NCBI GenBank assembly: GCA_029851415.1 | Contig: CM056744.1 | Span: forward strand, 61,994,172-62,058,171 | Direction of reading: 5' to 3' | Source: Eretmocerus hayati | Taxonomy: Eukaryota > Arthropoda > Insecta > Hymenoptera > Aphelinidae | Length of the DNA stretch: 64,000 bases | In this document: positions 1 through 9,713 of the stretch, one piece after another | How the letters are laid out: each line of letters starts with the position of its first letter | How positions within the stretch are numbered: the first letter of the stretch is position 1 | The notes under the pieces: model-generated | The model's input: the letters and a program-made list of their open reading frames with translations, nothing else | Told to the model about the DNA's origin: nothing | Database searches by the model: none | Translations under genes and position numbers: made by a program

Positions 1-529
1 CCCTATCAGGCACCTCATCGTGCACTCCCCTCTCGAGCAAACCGTTTTCAGGAGTCAGGATTGTTCCGTTCCCCTGGGACCCTATAGTGGGGTCAGACTC
101 GCTCGAGTCTGAGCTCAAGTTGACGGCGTCATCAACCTCGTTGCTGGGTTGCGTGATCTGGATCCTGATAGCGGGGTTGATCTTCAGCAGCTTCTCTGCC
201 GCCTCTCGTGCTTCTGCTGCAACTTTTGCGTTCATCCCTCGTTGGCTCGGAAATGTGAGCTTTGATTGTTTGAGCACTCGCTTCTCTGCTCCGTCACTCG
301 GGCCCTTTCTCTTCCTGCTAGGGGTGAGCTCAGCTTCTCCATGGCGTAGGTTTTTTTCTCCCGCACCCTCCACCTGCAGCGTATTTCCATCGCTTGTAGC
401 TGTACGCGTTATTCCACCAGCCAAGTGTGCCACTGGTGGCGCGTTTTGCATCGTTGGGGGGCCCCCCCCAAGATCCGAATGGGGCCCCGCTTTACTTGGG
501 GAATTCTTGCCGTCAATGCTGGACATCAT
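1..529 (-). CDS. Partial ORF1 (Gag-like) of a non-LTR retrotransposon, N-terminus only
   Basis: A minus-strand reading frame starts at two consecutive ATG codons (529-527 and 526-524). It stays open for at least 176 codons to the window edge, so the C-terminus is missing. The protein is rich in Ser, Pro, Gly and charged residues. A basic RKRK cluster lies near residues 72-75 and an Ala/Glu/Lys-rich, probably helical stretch near residues 101-115. The end seen here is Ser/Asp/Glu rich. No zinc knuckle is present in the visible part. The strand, the adjacent 5' leader and the (TC)n tract upstream match the two R1-like fragments at 5,494-7,791, so I infer this is the ORF1 of the same family. That is context, not homology. 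An unrelated ORF is possible. Confidence 0.5.
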   Translation of the reverse strand, partial: MMSSIDGKNSPSKAGPHSDLGGGPPTMQNAPPVAHLAGGITRTATSDGNTLQVEGAGEKNLRHGEAELTPSRKRKGPSDGAEKRVLKQSKLTFPSQRGMNAKVAAEAREAAEKLLKINPAIRIQITQPSNEVDDAVNLSSDSSESDPTIGSQGNGTILTPENGLLERGVHDEVPDR

Positions 530-781
530 CTTCTTTCTTCTTCCAGGGCCTGGAATCGCATGCTGGCCGACCCCGGACCAGACCAGCACGGGTGTGGTGT
601 TCTGTGTCATGCGTGTCCTGTATGATGTTGGTATGTTTGTGTAGTGCTTGGGCAGGCGTGAGTATGGTGCATGTATGGTGTAGTGTGTGTGTTGGTGTGA
701 GTGTAGGACTCGGGTCCGGAGGGGCGTCGCTCCCTCAAGCTCCAAGTGCAACCCTAAGGTCACACCCAAAGCCCCCTACGG

Positions 782-783
<2 letters not shown>
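530..783 (-). other. 5' leader of the minus-strand non-LTR element
   Basis: This is the 254 bp between the ATG of the minus-strand ORF1 and the (TC)n tract. Read on the minus strand it begins right after (GA)n with a short hairpin-forming stretch (CCCCGTAGGGG). It continues with CA-rich DNA that has no long reading frame in the ORF1 direction. A full-length R1-type element is expected to start with such a leader, so this is probably the true 5' end of a copy extending beyond the left edge. No promoter motif is identified. Confidence 0.4.

Positions 784-855
<72 letters not shown>
784..855. repeat. (TC)n microsatellite, 72 bp
   Basis: An uninterrupted TC dinucleotide tract. It separates the minus-strand R1-like 5' end from the plus-strand CR1-like element. 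The same dinucleotide borders most other LINE fragments in the first 10 kb. Confidence 0.97.
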
Positions 856-857
<2 letters not shown>

Positions 858-2240
858 CCAGCTACTGCTTTGCCTCCGTTAAGTGGCGCCACCATCCACG
901 AGTTCAGCAGAATAGAGCCCGCGAACATTCAAAAGCAGCAAGCTGATGCGCGGCTCACTACTGCCTCTCCGTCGCTGCTCAGTACACCACACGTGGATCA
1001 CCCCGTCGGATCGGTGGAAAGCAATAGCCTCAACATCTCGGATCAACCTGCAGCAACAACTACGTCGACGTCGTCAAACTCTCCGGAACCAAAGTGGGTA
1101 TATATACGGGAGAGTACTCTGGACCTATTCTACAACCAAAATGCCTTGCTTCAGAACCAGCTTGACGAAATAAAATCCCTCGTGATCCGACAAAACGTTG
1201 CCACTACCTCTCCATCTTGCACACCAGCAGTAAGTGAGGTGGATGATCGATTGTTGGCACGTGTATCTTCTCTCGAGGGACTTATAGAGAAGCAAAGCTC
1301 CCAGCTGGAGGAGCTTCGCTTGGATCGACAGCTTCTTCTGGAGCAAAATTCCATCATGGCAGGCCAAATTTCTACCTTAACGGAGCTATTGTCAGGCTTC
1401 CAGAGTACCCTGCAGAATAGTAAATTCCGTAATGATGAGAATAGTAATGCTGAATCGACACATCAATCCTCGATACCTAACACTGCCCCTAGGATGGGCG
1501 AGTCCCCCCACCCATACGTTCGGAAGCAAGGGGTGGGACTAGGCAATGACGGACTTGATCGCTGTAAACTGATTATTAATGGTGTATTAAAGGAATATTC
1601 TAAGGCCTCACCAGCACAGAAATCTGATATTTCTTATGCAGTGCTCAAGTCTATTCTCCCCTCATTGGAGAGGGCAGACATTGCTGATGTCCGGGTCCTG
1701 CAACCAGGGCGTGCGTCTGGGGAGAAGACTCCAACACGTAATCGTGACTCGGTTCTATCTCCCCGAGCCTCAGCTGCCATCACGCGCAATTTACCATCAT
1801 GTGTGGTCCAACTCTCCAGAAGTCGACTAGTCGGGGAAGTGATTCGGGCTAAACGTTCAATCACCAATAATTATTTCACGGCCAACGATATCCAGCCTGA
1901 CTTACTCGACCCAGATACGAAAGCTCATGTGCCAGACCGTAAAATCTTTATAAATGAGATGCTCCACCGTGAAAAATACAAAGAATTTATACGTTTAAGG
2001 TCGGTTCCACGCGGTTTGGGTCTTAAATACGTCTGGCACAGTGATGGGCGTTTCTAGGTTAGACGGAAAAATGGTGAGCGAGCGCATACGTTCGAATCCC
2101 TTGCTGATCTGCAGGTCATTCAAACGACCTGTCGAAGTGGTCCGGAACGCACCTGTGCGTCCTCTAATAACACCCAGTGCTGCACTATCGTTCCGGAGCA
2201 AAATGAAGTTCCGGCAACAGAATGTGCAAGGACTCCCTGA
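856..2240 (+). pseudogene. ORF1 of CR1/L2-like LINE copy A, 5'-truncated, with one amber stop
   Basis: The frame is open from the end of the (TC)n tract, with no natural start codon before the coding sequence, so the 5' end is probably missing. It encodes a Ser/Thr-rich N-terminal region and then a long heptad-like coiled coil (about 1,115-1,425, with segments such as LYNQNALLQNQLDEIKSL). The C-terminal domain is basic and ends like other LINE ORF1 proteins (motif KYVWHSDGRF). A TAG at 2,055-2,057 interrupts it, and the same frame stays open to TGA at 2,238-2,240 with typical ORF1-like residues, so the TAG looks like a point mutation. No CCHC knuckle is visible. ORF1 proteins bind and chaperone the element RNA (family knowledge). 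ORF2 follows at once in the same frame. Confidence 0.75.
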
Positions 2241-5168
2241 CTGGATACGGCTGCTGAAGAGCGACGAGGGAGGGGTAATTCTTTAAAAGCGGGATTTATC
2301 AACCTTAACTCCCTGACAGATAAGATTCAGCATCTACGCTTGCTCGTCGCTAACGATCCCTCCTATCATCTATTTGGGGTGGCCGAGTCGAAGCTAGATG
2401 AGTATGTGGATGACAGTCTCGTTCAAATTCCAGGTTTTTCGTTGTTGCGACAAGATCGCAACAGAGAGGGTGGAGGAGTTGCCTTGTATGTGCGCAATGA
2501 CTTCAAAATTGAGAAGTTGGTTTCGTCGAATACTTTTGGGCCGGGGAAACCTGGCGTGCCCGAATTCCTTTTTCTAGCGTGCAGCAAGGCAGCTCACCCC
2601 CAATATTGGTCGCGGTAATCTATAGACCCCCTAAAATTGCCATGCAGAAGGATGATGGGCTGTTTGGCTCGTTACGCCGGCTGTGTGGTGATTACAGTCA
2701 CAAAATCATTATGGGTGATCTGAACGCTGACTTGTTGGATACTGCTCATCCCGACACCAAGACACTGACTGCACTGACAGGAGAACTAGCCTTGCAGATA
2801 GTGCAGCATGGCCCGACTCATCAACACAACCCCAATGTATCTCATACATGGATTGATCACATCTACGTAGATGACAACGACACCATTACTGACTTTCACA
2901 ACAGACACCTGCCCAGTTTCGGTGGGCACTCGGTCATTGACGTCACCATCAACGTCTTCACCCCTACTCCGCCAAAAAATTCCTTCAAGTATAAGGATTT
3001 TCGTAACATCCCCCCGGAGATATTGAATGACCGTCTGCTCCGCTGTGACTGGACAGCTCTTGAAAATACCGAAACCAATCTGGAAGACGCAATTCACTGC
3101 TCGAATGAAAATTTAATGATCGTTTTAGATGAATTAGCACCGGAAAAAACTATAAACCCGCGTAAAAATGATGCTCCTTGGATTGGTCCTGAGCTGAGGG
3201 TGCTCATGAATAAGCAAGACGCGACGCGCAGGCGTTGGGAGCACATGCAACGCAACCAGTGCAAGTCTCCTGAGCTTCAAAATGAGTATTTTCGGCTTAG
3301 CGAAGAGGTCGATCTGCGCATTGAGCAAGAGCGTAATTCCTTCCTTCAAAACCATCTTCCAGACGCTCTTGATCAGAACAATAATATTTGGAAAGAGATG
3401 CGCAATCTCGGCCTCTTGCCCAAGAGCAAAGGGGAAGAACTTTACGGTTTCACACCGGATGAGTTGAACGCTCACTTTGCGGGGGTTTCCGTTTCACCTC
3501 ACGAAAATATCAATGAAGCAATGGACGATATTAAACTCTGCACCGGAGGAGGGGTTTAAATTTAAGCCCACAAATTTCAATGATGTAGTCCTTGCTATTA
3601 AACATTTCTCCTCACAGGCCCGCGGGCTGGATGGGATCCCCCAGAGCGTGATCGCGAAGGCTCTTCCGGCAATTGGCGATCTTATTGTACATATATTCGA
3701 TTCCTCTTTCGCTCATAGCGTTTTTCCCGAAGCTTGGAAGCAAGCGCAGCTGATTGCATTGAAGAAGACTTCAGCTCTATCAACGGTCTCGGACTTTCGT
3801 CTCATAGCGCTGTTGTGCTTCCTTTCCAAGGTTCTGGAAAAAATTACACATGACCAAATCACGGAGAATTTAAAAGTAGAGAAACTTCTTGATCACTTCC
3901 AGACTGGTTTCAGGCAATACCATAGCACCCAGACAGCTTTACTAAAGTTGACGGATGACATCAGAGTAGGCGTTGATAGGAAGAAGATCACCTTACTCCT
4001 ACTATTCGACTTTAGCAAAGCTTTCGACACAATAACACCGTCAAAGCTGTTGAGGAAGCTCCGAAATCTTGGATTCTCAAGATCGGCACTCCTGTGGATA
4101 AAATCATACTTACAAGGCCGCACCCAAATAGTCACTTCAAAATCTGGTAGTTCTGATTGGCTTGAAACCAATCTGGGTGTTCCACAGGGATCCGTTCTCG
4201 GGCCTTTACTCTTCAGCTTATATGTTAATGACTTACCTGGTTTGCTAGACGGAAAGTCGGTATATCATCTATTCTATGCGGATGAGATTCAAATTTATCT
4301 CCAAGTCGAGAAAACTAAGATCAGGGAAGGCATCACTCGGCTGGGAGGAGTAGGACGACTAATTGCTGAATGGGCCAGAAGTTCCGGCCTGCGTCTCAAC
4401 GCTGGCAAGACCAAGGCAATCCTCTTCAGCTCTGAGAGGAACATCAAAGATCTGAAAAGAATGAACTTGCCAGGGGTTGAGATACAGGAAGGAAAGTTCA
4501 TTCCGTTCAGCGATACAGTCGTGAGTCTTGGTGTTACACTTGATAGTAGACTGACGTGGGAGCCGCACATCGACCAAGTAACTAAGAAAGTGAACAGAGC
4601 CCTTTCCGGATTGCGGTTTTTTAGAGCGTGTATCACCAGACCTCTCCGAATTCGCCTAGTCGATTCATTAGTTCAACCGCATTTAGATTATTGCACAGTC
4701 GTGTACCTCGACGCCACGGACGAACAGCGGCAACGGATACAACGACTGAGCAATTCATGTGTGAGGTACATTTTTGATCTTAGGAGAGACGAGCACATCA
4801 CCCCGTTTAGGGAGCGTTTAGGTTAGTTGCGTACTGATTCGCGGAGAATGTACTTCGCAGCTCTGTTAATGCATAAGATTATGCATTTAGGAGAGCCTGG
4901 CTACCTAGCTGCGATGTTCACCAGGTACCAATCTGAACGCCCCGCACGTGGTAATGCAGAAGAGAGGGTACTCAAAGTTCCCAATATGAGACTTGAATAT
5001 GGAAGGAGATCTTTCCGGGTTCAATGTGCTCATTTGTGGAACTTTCTCCCTCCGGGCTTTCGGCAGCTGGGGAAAACACCCTTGTTCAAAGAGTCCTTGA
5101 GAGATTTTCTATTAACAAAGTCTCCTCAGAGGATGGATCCGGAGAAGCAGCATTACTTCAATCTTTGA
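2241..5168 (+). pseudogene. ORF2 (endonuclease-reverse transcriptase) of CR1/L2-like LINE copy A, broken
   Basis: An APE-type endonuclease and a reverse transcriptase lie in order. The endonuclease starts near 2,286 (GFINLNSLTDKIQHL), with YRPP near 2,620, GDLNADLL near 2,715 and a GGHSVID block near 2,920. The reverse transcriptase has FDFSKAFDT near 4,005, GVPQGSVLGPLLF near 4,177 and the catalytic box at 4,275-4,286. That box reads YADE where YADD is required; copy B at 7,966 keeps YADD. Frameshifts lie near 2,580 and 3,545. A TAG at 4,824-4,826 replaces the Trp codon found at the same place in copy B. The C-terminal domain runs to TAA at 5,168. An intact ORF2 would nick DNA and copy the element RNA at the target. 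This copy cannot. The CR1/L2-like placement rests on motif style; phylogeny would settle it. Confidence 0.88.
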
Positions 5169-5474
5169 TGGGCTCGGGTTCTTGTTCCTTTTCTTTCTAT
5201 CTCTTTTTAATTGTAAGTGACCTTCTGTCACCAGACTGAAGAAAAACCGTGATATTTCTGTGAACCTATGCCCTTTATCTCATTTTCTTTCAAGTGAAAT
5301 CGTAAAGTGTATGACTAGTCACAATTGTGATGTATCTATCCTGACCAAATTATTTCTTAATATGATTTTATCGAAATATTCATTAATTATATATATATAT
5401 ATATATATATATGACACATATGAAAATATGTAGGTGTACTTTTGTCGTATGACGAATGAAGGATATCTATCTAT
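5169..5474 (+). other. 3' untranslated region and tail of LINE copy A, with an (AT)n tract
   Basis: This follows the ORF2 stop. It shares blocks with the 3' ends at 8,860-9,198 and 9,501-9,660, notably the GACTAGTCAC block near 5,312 and a terminal GACGAATGAAGG that corresponds to GGCGAATAAAGG in the others. An (AT)n run occupies about 5,388-5,412. The tail is short ATCT units merging into TC. It is inferred to carry the signal recognised by the element's own reverse transcriptase. Confidence 0.7.
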
Positions 5475-5493
5475 CTCTCTCTCTCTTTTTTTT
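5475..5493. repeat. Short (TC)n plus T run at an element junction
   Basis: TC repeats followed by eight T. On the minus strand this reads as a poly(A) tail followed by (GA)n. It forms the shared boundary between LINE copy A and the R1-like fragment A. Confidence 0.8.
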
Positions 5494-5939
5494 CAAGGTC
5501 GTTGTAGGGCGAATACGCTGCGACGTACGAAGGAGAGGCACCGGTCAGCCAAACACGGCTGGCCAGCACCTCCCCAACAGTCCTGGGCTGGAATCCGCAT
5601 CGATACGGCCATCCGAACCGGGTAAACCCTCTCTTCCTTCTCCGTTGGCGCCGGCCATTGGACAAGGGAGAGATCCACCAACTTACCAATCCGGCCCCGG
5701 CACTGCGTGAGCATTACTTCAAGGCCGGCGGCGTCTCGCACTCAGGATCGAGCGTTTCTCTCCTCACGACTCGCAGGTGTTGTTTCCCTTTCTTCGATCT
5801 TCTTCCATCTCTTCATTCTTCATTCTTCTTTCTTCTTTCTTCTTTCTTCGATCTCCGATCTTCGATCTTCTTCCTTCCCTCTTCAGTCCATCATATTCCT
5901 CCTGGAACCATTTGAACTCTTATGTTTGAATCGGCAGGT
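5494..5939 (-). other. 3' untranslated region of R1-like LINE fragment A
   Basis: It lies between the ORF2 stop of R1-like fragment A and the poly(A)-like run. It is rich in TTC/TCTT (plus strand) around 5,785-5,885 and is alignable by eye with 6,597-7,068 in blocks such as GCGTGAGCATTACTTCA and CATATTCCTCCTGGAA. The two copies differ by many substitutions and indels, so they are not a recent duplication. Confidence 0.65.
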
Positions 5940-6551
5940 TTACTGTAATTCACCGGCATCGAGGCGCCTCACCTCCCTCTCTTTCTCCTCCTTACATGTC
6001 TCCTGGTTGCGAAGTAAGTACGGGACGAGGTTCTCAGGTGTCAGTTGAGCACCCAGCCATCCATCCAACTCGGCGCGCTCTCTTTGTGTGTCGTTGCACG
6101 TGAACAGGGCGTGTTCAGCGTCATCCCAGTTGTCCCCGCATGACTGACATGCTGGGGATGTCCTCTTCTTGAACCGGGTCAGATAGGCACCGAAGCAACC
6201 GTGGTCACTCAGTGCTTGCGTCGTCCAGTAATCTATCTCTCCGTGGGTGCGTTCCGTCCATTTGGCTACGTCACGGATCAGCCGGTGCGTCCATCTGCCA
6301 TTCTCTACTCTCTTCCCCCACACGGGTGCACCGTAGAGCATGATAGAGGTGCTGACGGTGTTGAGAAGTGCGCGCCTCTTTTCCTTGGGTCCCCCGATAT
6401 TCGGCATCATCCGCTGAAGCGCCGCACCAACCCTGCTCGCTTTCTGGGCGGCCTCCTGGATGTGCTTCTTGAACGACCACTTGTCGTCAAGCCATACGCC
6501 GAGGTATTTCAGCTCTGTCTTGCGTGGGATCTCTTGCCCGTTGATGTAAAA
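5940..6551 (-). pseudogene. R1-like LINE ORF2 C-terminal fragment A, 5'-truncated
   Basis: The minus-strand frame ends at 5,940. It encodes the thumb/connection part of a reverse transcriptase (YLGVWLDDKWSFKKHI; SIMLYGAPVWGKR) and then a zinc-finger tail with spacing C-X2-C-X8-H-X4-C (CQSCGDNWDDAEHALFTC), typical of R1-clade and related LINEs. Compared with fragment B it lacks the roughly 100-residue stretch between GKRVE and GRWTHRLIRD, an internal deletion. The 5' end is lost at a (TC)n tract. It is not functional: endonuclease, catalytic palm and ORF1 are absent. The R1-like label rests on the terminal zinc finger and thumb motifs. Confidence 0.8.
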
Positions 6552-6583
<32 letters not shown>

Positions 6584-6596
6584 TTTTTTTTTTTTT
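6552..6596. repeat. (CT)n followed by a 22-bp T run
   Basis: CT repeats (6,552-6,574) run directly into T22 (6,575-6,596). On the minus strand this is the poly(A) tail of R1-like fragment B abutting (GA)n, at which fragment A is truncated. It marks an insertion junction. Confidence 0.9.
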
Positions 6597-7068
6597 AAGG
6601 TGGTTAGAGGGCAAAATCTGCCTCAGGATCCCTCGGATCCGTCCCCAGACACCGGACTGGTTCAGCTTACGCGGACTACGCATAGCCCACGCAGGCCATA
6701 CCAGGCGGGACACGGGTTTGGGTGGGGCCCACCGAGAGGTGGGCCCGGCCGTGTAATATCCCTCTCCCCTCGATGTCCGATACCTAGGGCATCGGGCAAT
6801 CAAGAAGGAGATCCACCTGCATCTACCATCTCATCCCGGAACCGCGTGAGCATTACTTCAGGATGAGCGGCATGTCTCGCGCTCGATTGCGAGCGTTCCT
6901 CTTCTCCATCTTCTCTCTTCGGCCACTTGTCGGCATCTTCTATCTTCACTCTTCATTGTTCCCTCTCTTTCTTCTTTCTTCTCTCTTCTTTCTTCTTTCT
7001 TCCCTCTTCAGTGCATCAGATTCCTCCTGGAATCATTTGGGCCTCTTCTGTTTCAATCGGCAGAGTCA
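6597..7068 (-). other. 3' untranslated region of R1-like LINE fragment B
   Basis: It follows the ORF2 stop of fragment B on the minus strand and ends at the A-tail. It shares pyrimidine-rich blocks with the fragment A 3' region. It contains a short perfect inverted block around 6,725-6,752 (GGGCCCACC / GGTGGGCCC). Confidence 0.65.
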
Positions 7069-7787
7069 CTATAATTCGCCTGCTTCGAGGCGCCTTACTT
7101 CCCTCTCTTTCTCCTCTTTGTGGGTCATCACCAGCTTGATGTATCCGGTGAGTCTATCCCATGTCTCCTGGTTGCGGAGTAAGTACGGGACGAGATTCTC
7201 AGGTGTTAGTTGAGCACCCAGCCATTCATCCAGCTCGGCGCGCTCTCTCCGGGTGTCGCTGCACTTGAACAGGGCATGTTCGGCGTCATCCCATTCGTCC
7301 CCGCATGACTGACATGCTGGGGTCGTCCTCTTCTTGAACCTGGTTAGATAGGAACCGAAGCAACCATGATCGCTCAGTGCCTGCGTCGCGTCGTCCAGTA
7401 GTCCATCTCTCCGTGGGTGCGTTCCGCCCACTTGGCTACGTCACGGATCAGCCGGTGCGTCCATCTGCCGTTCGCAAATGGCGAATCCCACTCAGTTTGC
7501 CAATGCTCAAGGGTGGTTTCCTTCTCGTTTTCGCGGATGATCTCCTTCATCGTCGGAGTGAGTACTCGTTCGGCTCCGATCACTTTCTGGCGGTCCCAGA
7601 TCCTCACTCGCTCCGCGACGAGCAAGTGGATGGGCGGAGTACTCGCCAATACGTAAGCCGCATCTCCTGACACAGTGCGGTAGGCACGGATACTCCTCAA
7701 GGCCGCTCTTCGGTGGACAGGCCCCATTCTCTTCTCGATGATGGTCTTCTCTACCCTCTTCCCCCACACGGGTGCACCGTACAGCCT

Positions 7788-7791
<4 letters not shown>
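7069..7791 (-). pseudogene. R1-like LINE ORF2 C-terminal fragment B, 5'-truncated and frameshifted
   Basis: Two overlapping minus-strand frames (7,374 upward and 7,069-7,431) together give the C-terminal part of an R1-like ORF2: LYGAPVWGKRVE, then a connection segment absent from fragment A, GRWTHRLIRDVAKW, and the C-X2-C-X8-H-X4-C finger (CQSCGDEWDDAEHALFKC). A frameshift with a few extra bases lies near 7,380-7,400, where fragment A reads through. The 5' end stops at (TC)n at nearly the same protein position as the fragment A deletion. It is dead as a gene. Confidence 0.8.

Positions 7792-7829
<38 letters not shown>
7792..7829. repeat. (TC)n microsatellite between oppositely oriented LINE fragments
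   Basis: A TC tract between the truncated 5' end of R1-like fragment B (minus) and the truncated 5' end of CR1-like copy B (plus). Both elements lost their 5' parts here. Confidence 0.95.
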
Positions 7830-7831
<2 letters not shown>

Positions 7832-8859
7832 AATGTAGGTAAATCTGATTGGACGAAACCAATCTGGGTGTTCCGCAGGGATCCGTTCTTGGGCCTCTCC
7901 TCTTCAGCTTGTATGTGAATGATTTGCCCGGGCTATTGAATGGAAAGTCAGTGAACCATATATTCTACGCAGATGATCTTCAGATCTATCTTCAAGTTGA
8001 TAAGAAGAACATCAAGGAGGGGATTGCTCGACTGGGAGACATAGGGCGACTTGTTGCTGAATGGGCTAGGAACTCCGACCTGCGCCTCAACGCTGGCAAG
8101 ACCAAGGCAATCTTTTTCAGTTCCGACCGGAACGTTAGAGACTTGCAACGAATGAACTCGCCAGGGGTTTAGATACAGGATGGAGTGTTTGTCCCATTCA
8201 GTGATACTGTCGTGAGTCTTGGTGTTACACTTGACAGCGAACTAACGTGGAAACCGCACATCGATCGAGTGACCAAAAAAGTCAACAGAGCCCTATATGG
8301 TTTGCGGTTTTTTAGGGCGTGTATCACCAGACCTCTCCGAATTCGCCTAGTCGAGTCACTTGTTCAACCGCATATGGATTACTGTACGGTCGTGTACCTC
8401 GACGCCACGGACGAACAGCGGCAACGGATACAACGACTAAGCAATTCATGTGTGAGATATATTTTTGATCTTAGGAGAGACGAGCATATCACCCCGTTTA
8501 GGGAGCGTTTGGGCTGGTTACGTACTGATTCGCGGCGAATGTACTTCGCAGCTCTCTTGATGCATAAGATCATGCACTTAGGAGAACCTGGCTACCTAGC
8601 TGCGATGTTTACCAGGTACCAATCTGAACGCCCCGCACGTGGTGATGCAGAAGAGCGGACACTCAAAGTTCCCAATATGAGACTTGAATATGGTAGAAGA
8701 TCTTTCCAGGTTCAATGTGCTCGCTTGTGGAACTTTCTCCCTTCGGGCTTTCGGCAAATTCAAAAAATTTCACTGTTTAAAGACGCTCTAAAAGAATTTT
8801 TCTTGTCGCAACCCTCCCGGAGGATTGACGTGGACCAGAAACAGTACTTCAATCTCTGA
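7830..8859 (+). pseudogene. CR1/L2-like LINE copy B, ORF2 C-terminal half
   Basis: This corresponds to copy A from about 4,140 to 5,168. It begins in the palm (GVPQGSVLGPLLF), keeps the catalytic YADD at 7,966-7,977, and runs through the thumb and C-terminal domain to TGA at 8,857. Lesions are a single-base frameshift just before the first shared block (near 7,853) and an in-frame TAG at 8,170-8,172 where copy A has a Gln codon. It keeps the GWLRTDSRR reading that is broken by TAG in copy A. The two copies therefore decayed independently after diverging. It is truncated at (TC)n and non-functional. Confidence 0.85.
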
Positions 8860-9194
8860 TAGGCTTGGGCTCTTTTCAATTAGTCTTTTTCTAGTTTTAG
8901 TCGAGTTTTACGTGGCTTACCTGTCACATAATTCTTAAATCTGTGATAGTTTCCGGGCCCATGTCTGTCTTTTTATATGTACTGATGTACCTCGATTAAT
9001 TACCTAATTTATTTTGACTCGTGTGCATCTCTCGATGCCTTTTCAATGACTAGTCACTTCCTGTGATGAATGAAATTTCCTTGACCAAAGTGACAAATTG
9101 TATAATACTTATATGTTGATTATGACCGTTATATGTATCTCATTTAATTGTATTTTTACTTTTGCCACCAGGCGAATAAAGGGAATCAATCAAT

Positions 9195-9198
<4 letters not shown>
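8860..9198 (+). other. 3' untranslated region and (AATC)n tail of LINE copy B
   Basis: It shares the GACTAGTCACTTCCTG block and terminal GGCGAATAAAGG with neighbouring copies. AATAAA may serve as a polyadenylation signal. It ends in AATC repeats running into (TC)n, as at 9,460-9,500 and 27,650-27,707. Confidence 0.7.

Positions 9199-9245
<47 letters not shown>
9199..9245. repeat. (TC)n microsatellite
   Basis: TC repeats of 47 bp immediately after the AATC tail of LINE copy B and before the next LINE tail fragment. Confidence 0.95.
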
Positions 9246-9248
<3 letters not shown>

Positions 9249-9500
9249 GTAATATATTTAAAAGATAACTAGATCATCCCATCCTTATTTTCTAGCTATT
9301 ACGTATTATTCTACTTTTGATATACTTTTAATATACTACTTTATATTTTGTTATCACAAACCTAACTTCTCCATATCTTGCACTGTATTTTATACATGTA
9401 TGTTGAAAAGATTTCAAACTGTTCTATGCAAATTGGGCATATGGGATCTATCCCCCGCCCTCAATAAATCTATCAATCAATCAATCAATCTCTCTCTCTC
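9246..9500 (+). mobile_element. LINE 3'-end fragment with AATAAA, (AATC)n and TC tail
   Basis: About 245 bp without coding capacity, ending CCTCAATAAATC then AATC repeats and TC repeats. The body does not resemble the copy A or B 3' region, so it is probably the tail of a third, related LINE that inserted beside (TC)n. No protein sequence remains. Confidence 0.5.
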
Positions 9501-9660
9501 AAGATGACTAGTCACTTCCTGTACTAATTCTCATAGCCTTGACCAAAATGACAATTTTTTTCATAAATTCAATGTATTCATTATTATGTAAGAGTGACAT
9601 ATGTTCATATGCTACTGTATTTTTGTATTTTGCCCTTGGGCGAATAAAGGTTATCATTCA
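9501..9660 (+). mobile_element. LINE 3'-end fragment (same family as copies A and B)
   Basis: It starts right after a short TC run with the GACTAGTCACTTCCTG block and ends GGGCGAATAAAGG. It matches the last ~150 bp of copy B (9,047-9,185). It is severely 5'-truncated and has no coding sequence. Confidence 0.65.
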
Positions 9661-9671
9661 CACATTCTCTC

Positions 9672-9713
9672 CCATGTGAGCGTTCCAGGGTCTGTCCTGG
9701 AACGCTCACGTGG
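9672..9713. other. 18-bp stem hairpin at a LINE-LINE junction
   Basis: CCATGTGAGCGTTCCAGG is followed by a 6-nt loop (GTCTGT) and its reverse complement with one mismatch. It sits between a LINE tail and a different LINE fragment. It may be a junction-formation foldback or a terminator-like structure; no function is shown. Confidence 0.7.

Noticed and set aside
1636..1830. Alternate-frame open stretches within LINE ORF1 and ORF2 regions
   Set aside because: Shadows of the real LINE frames, with no independent support.
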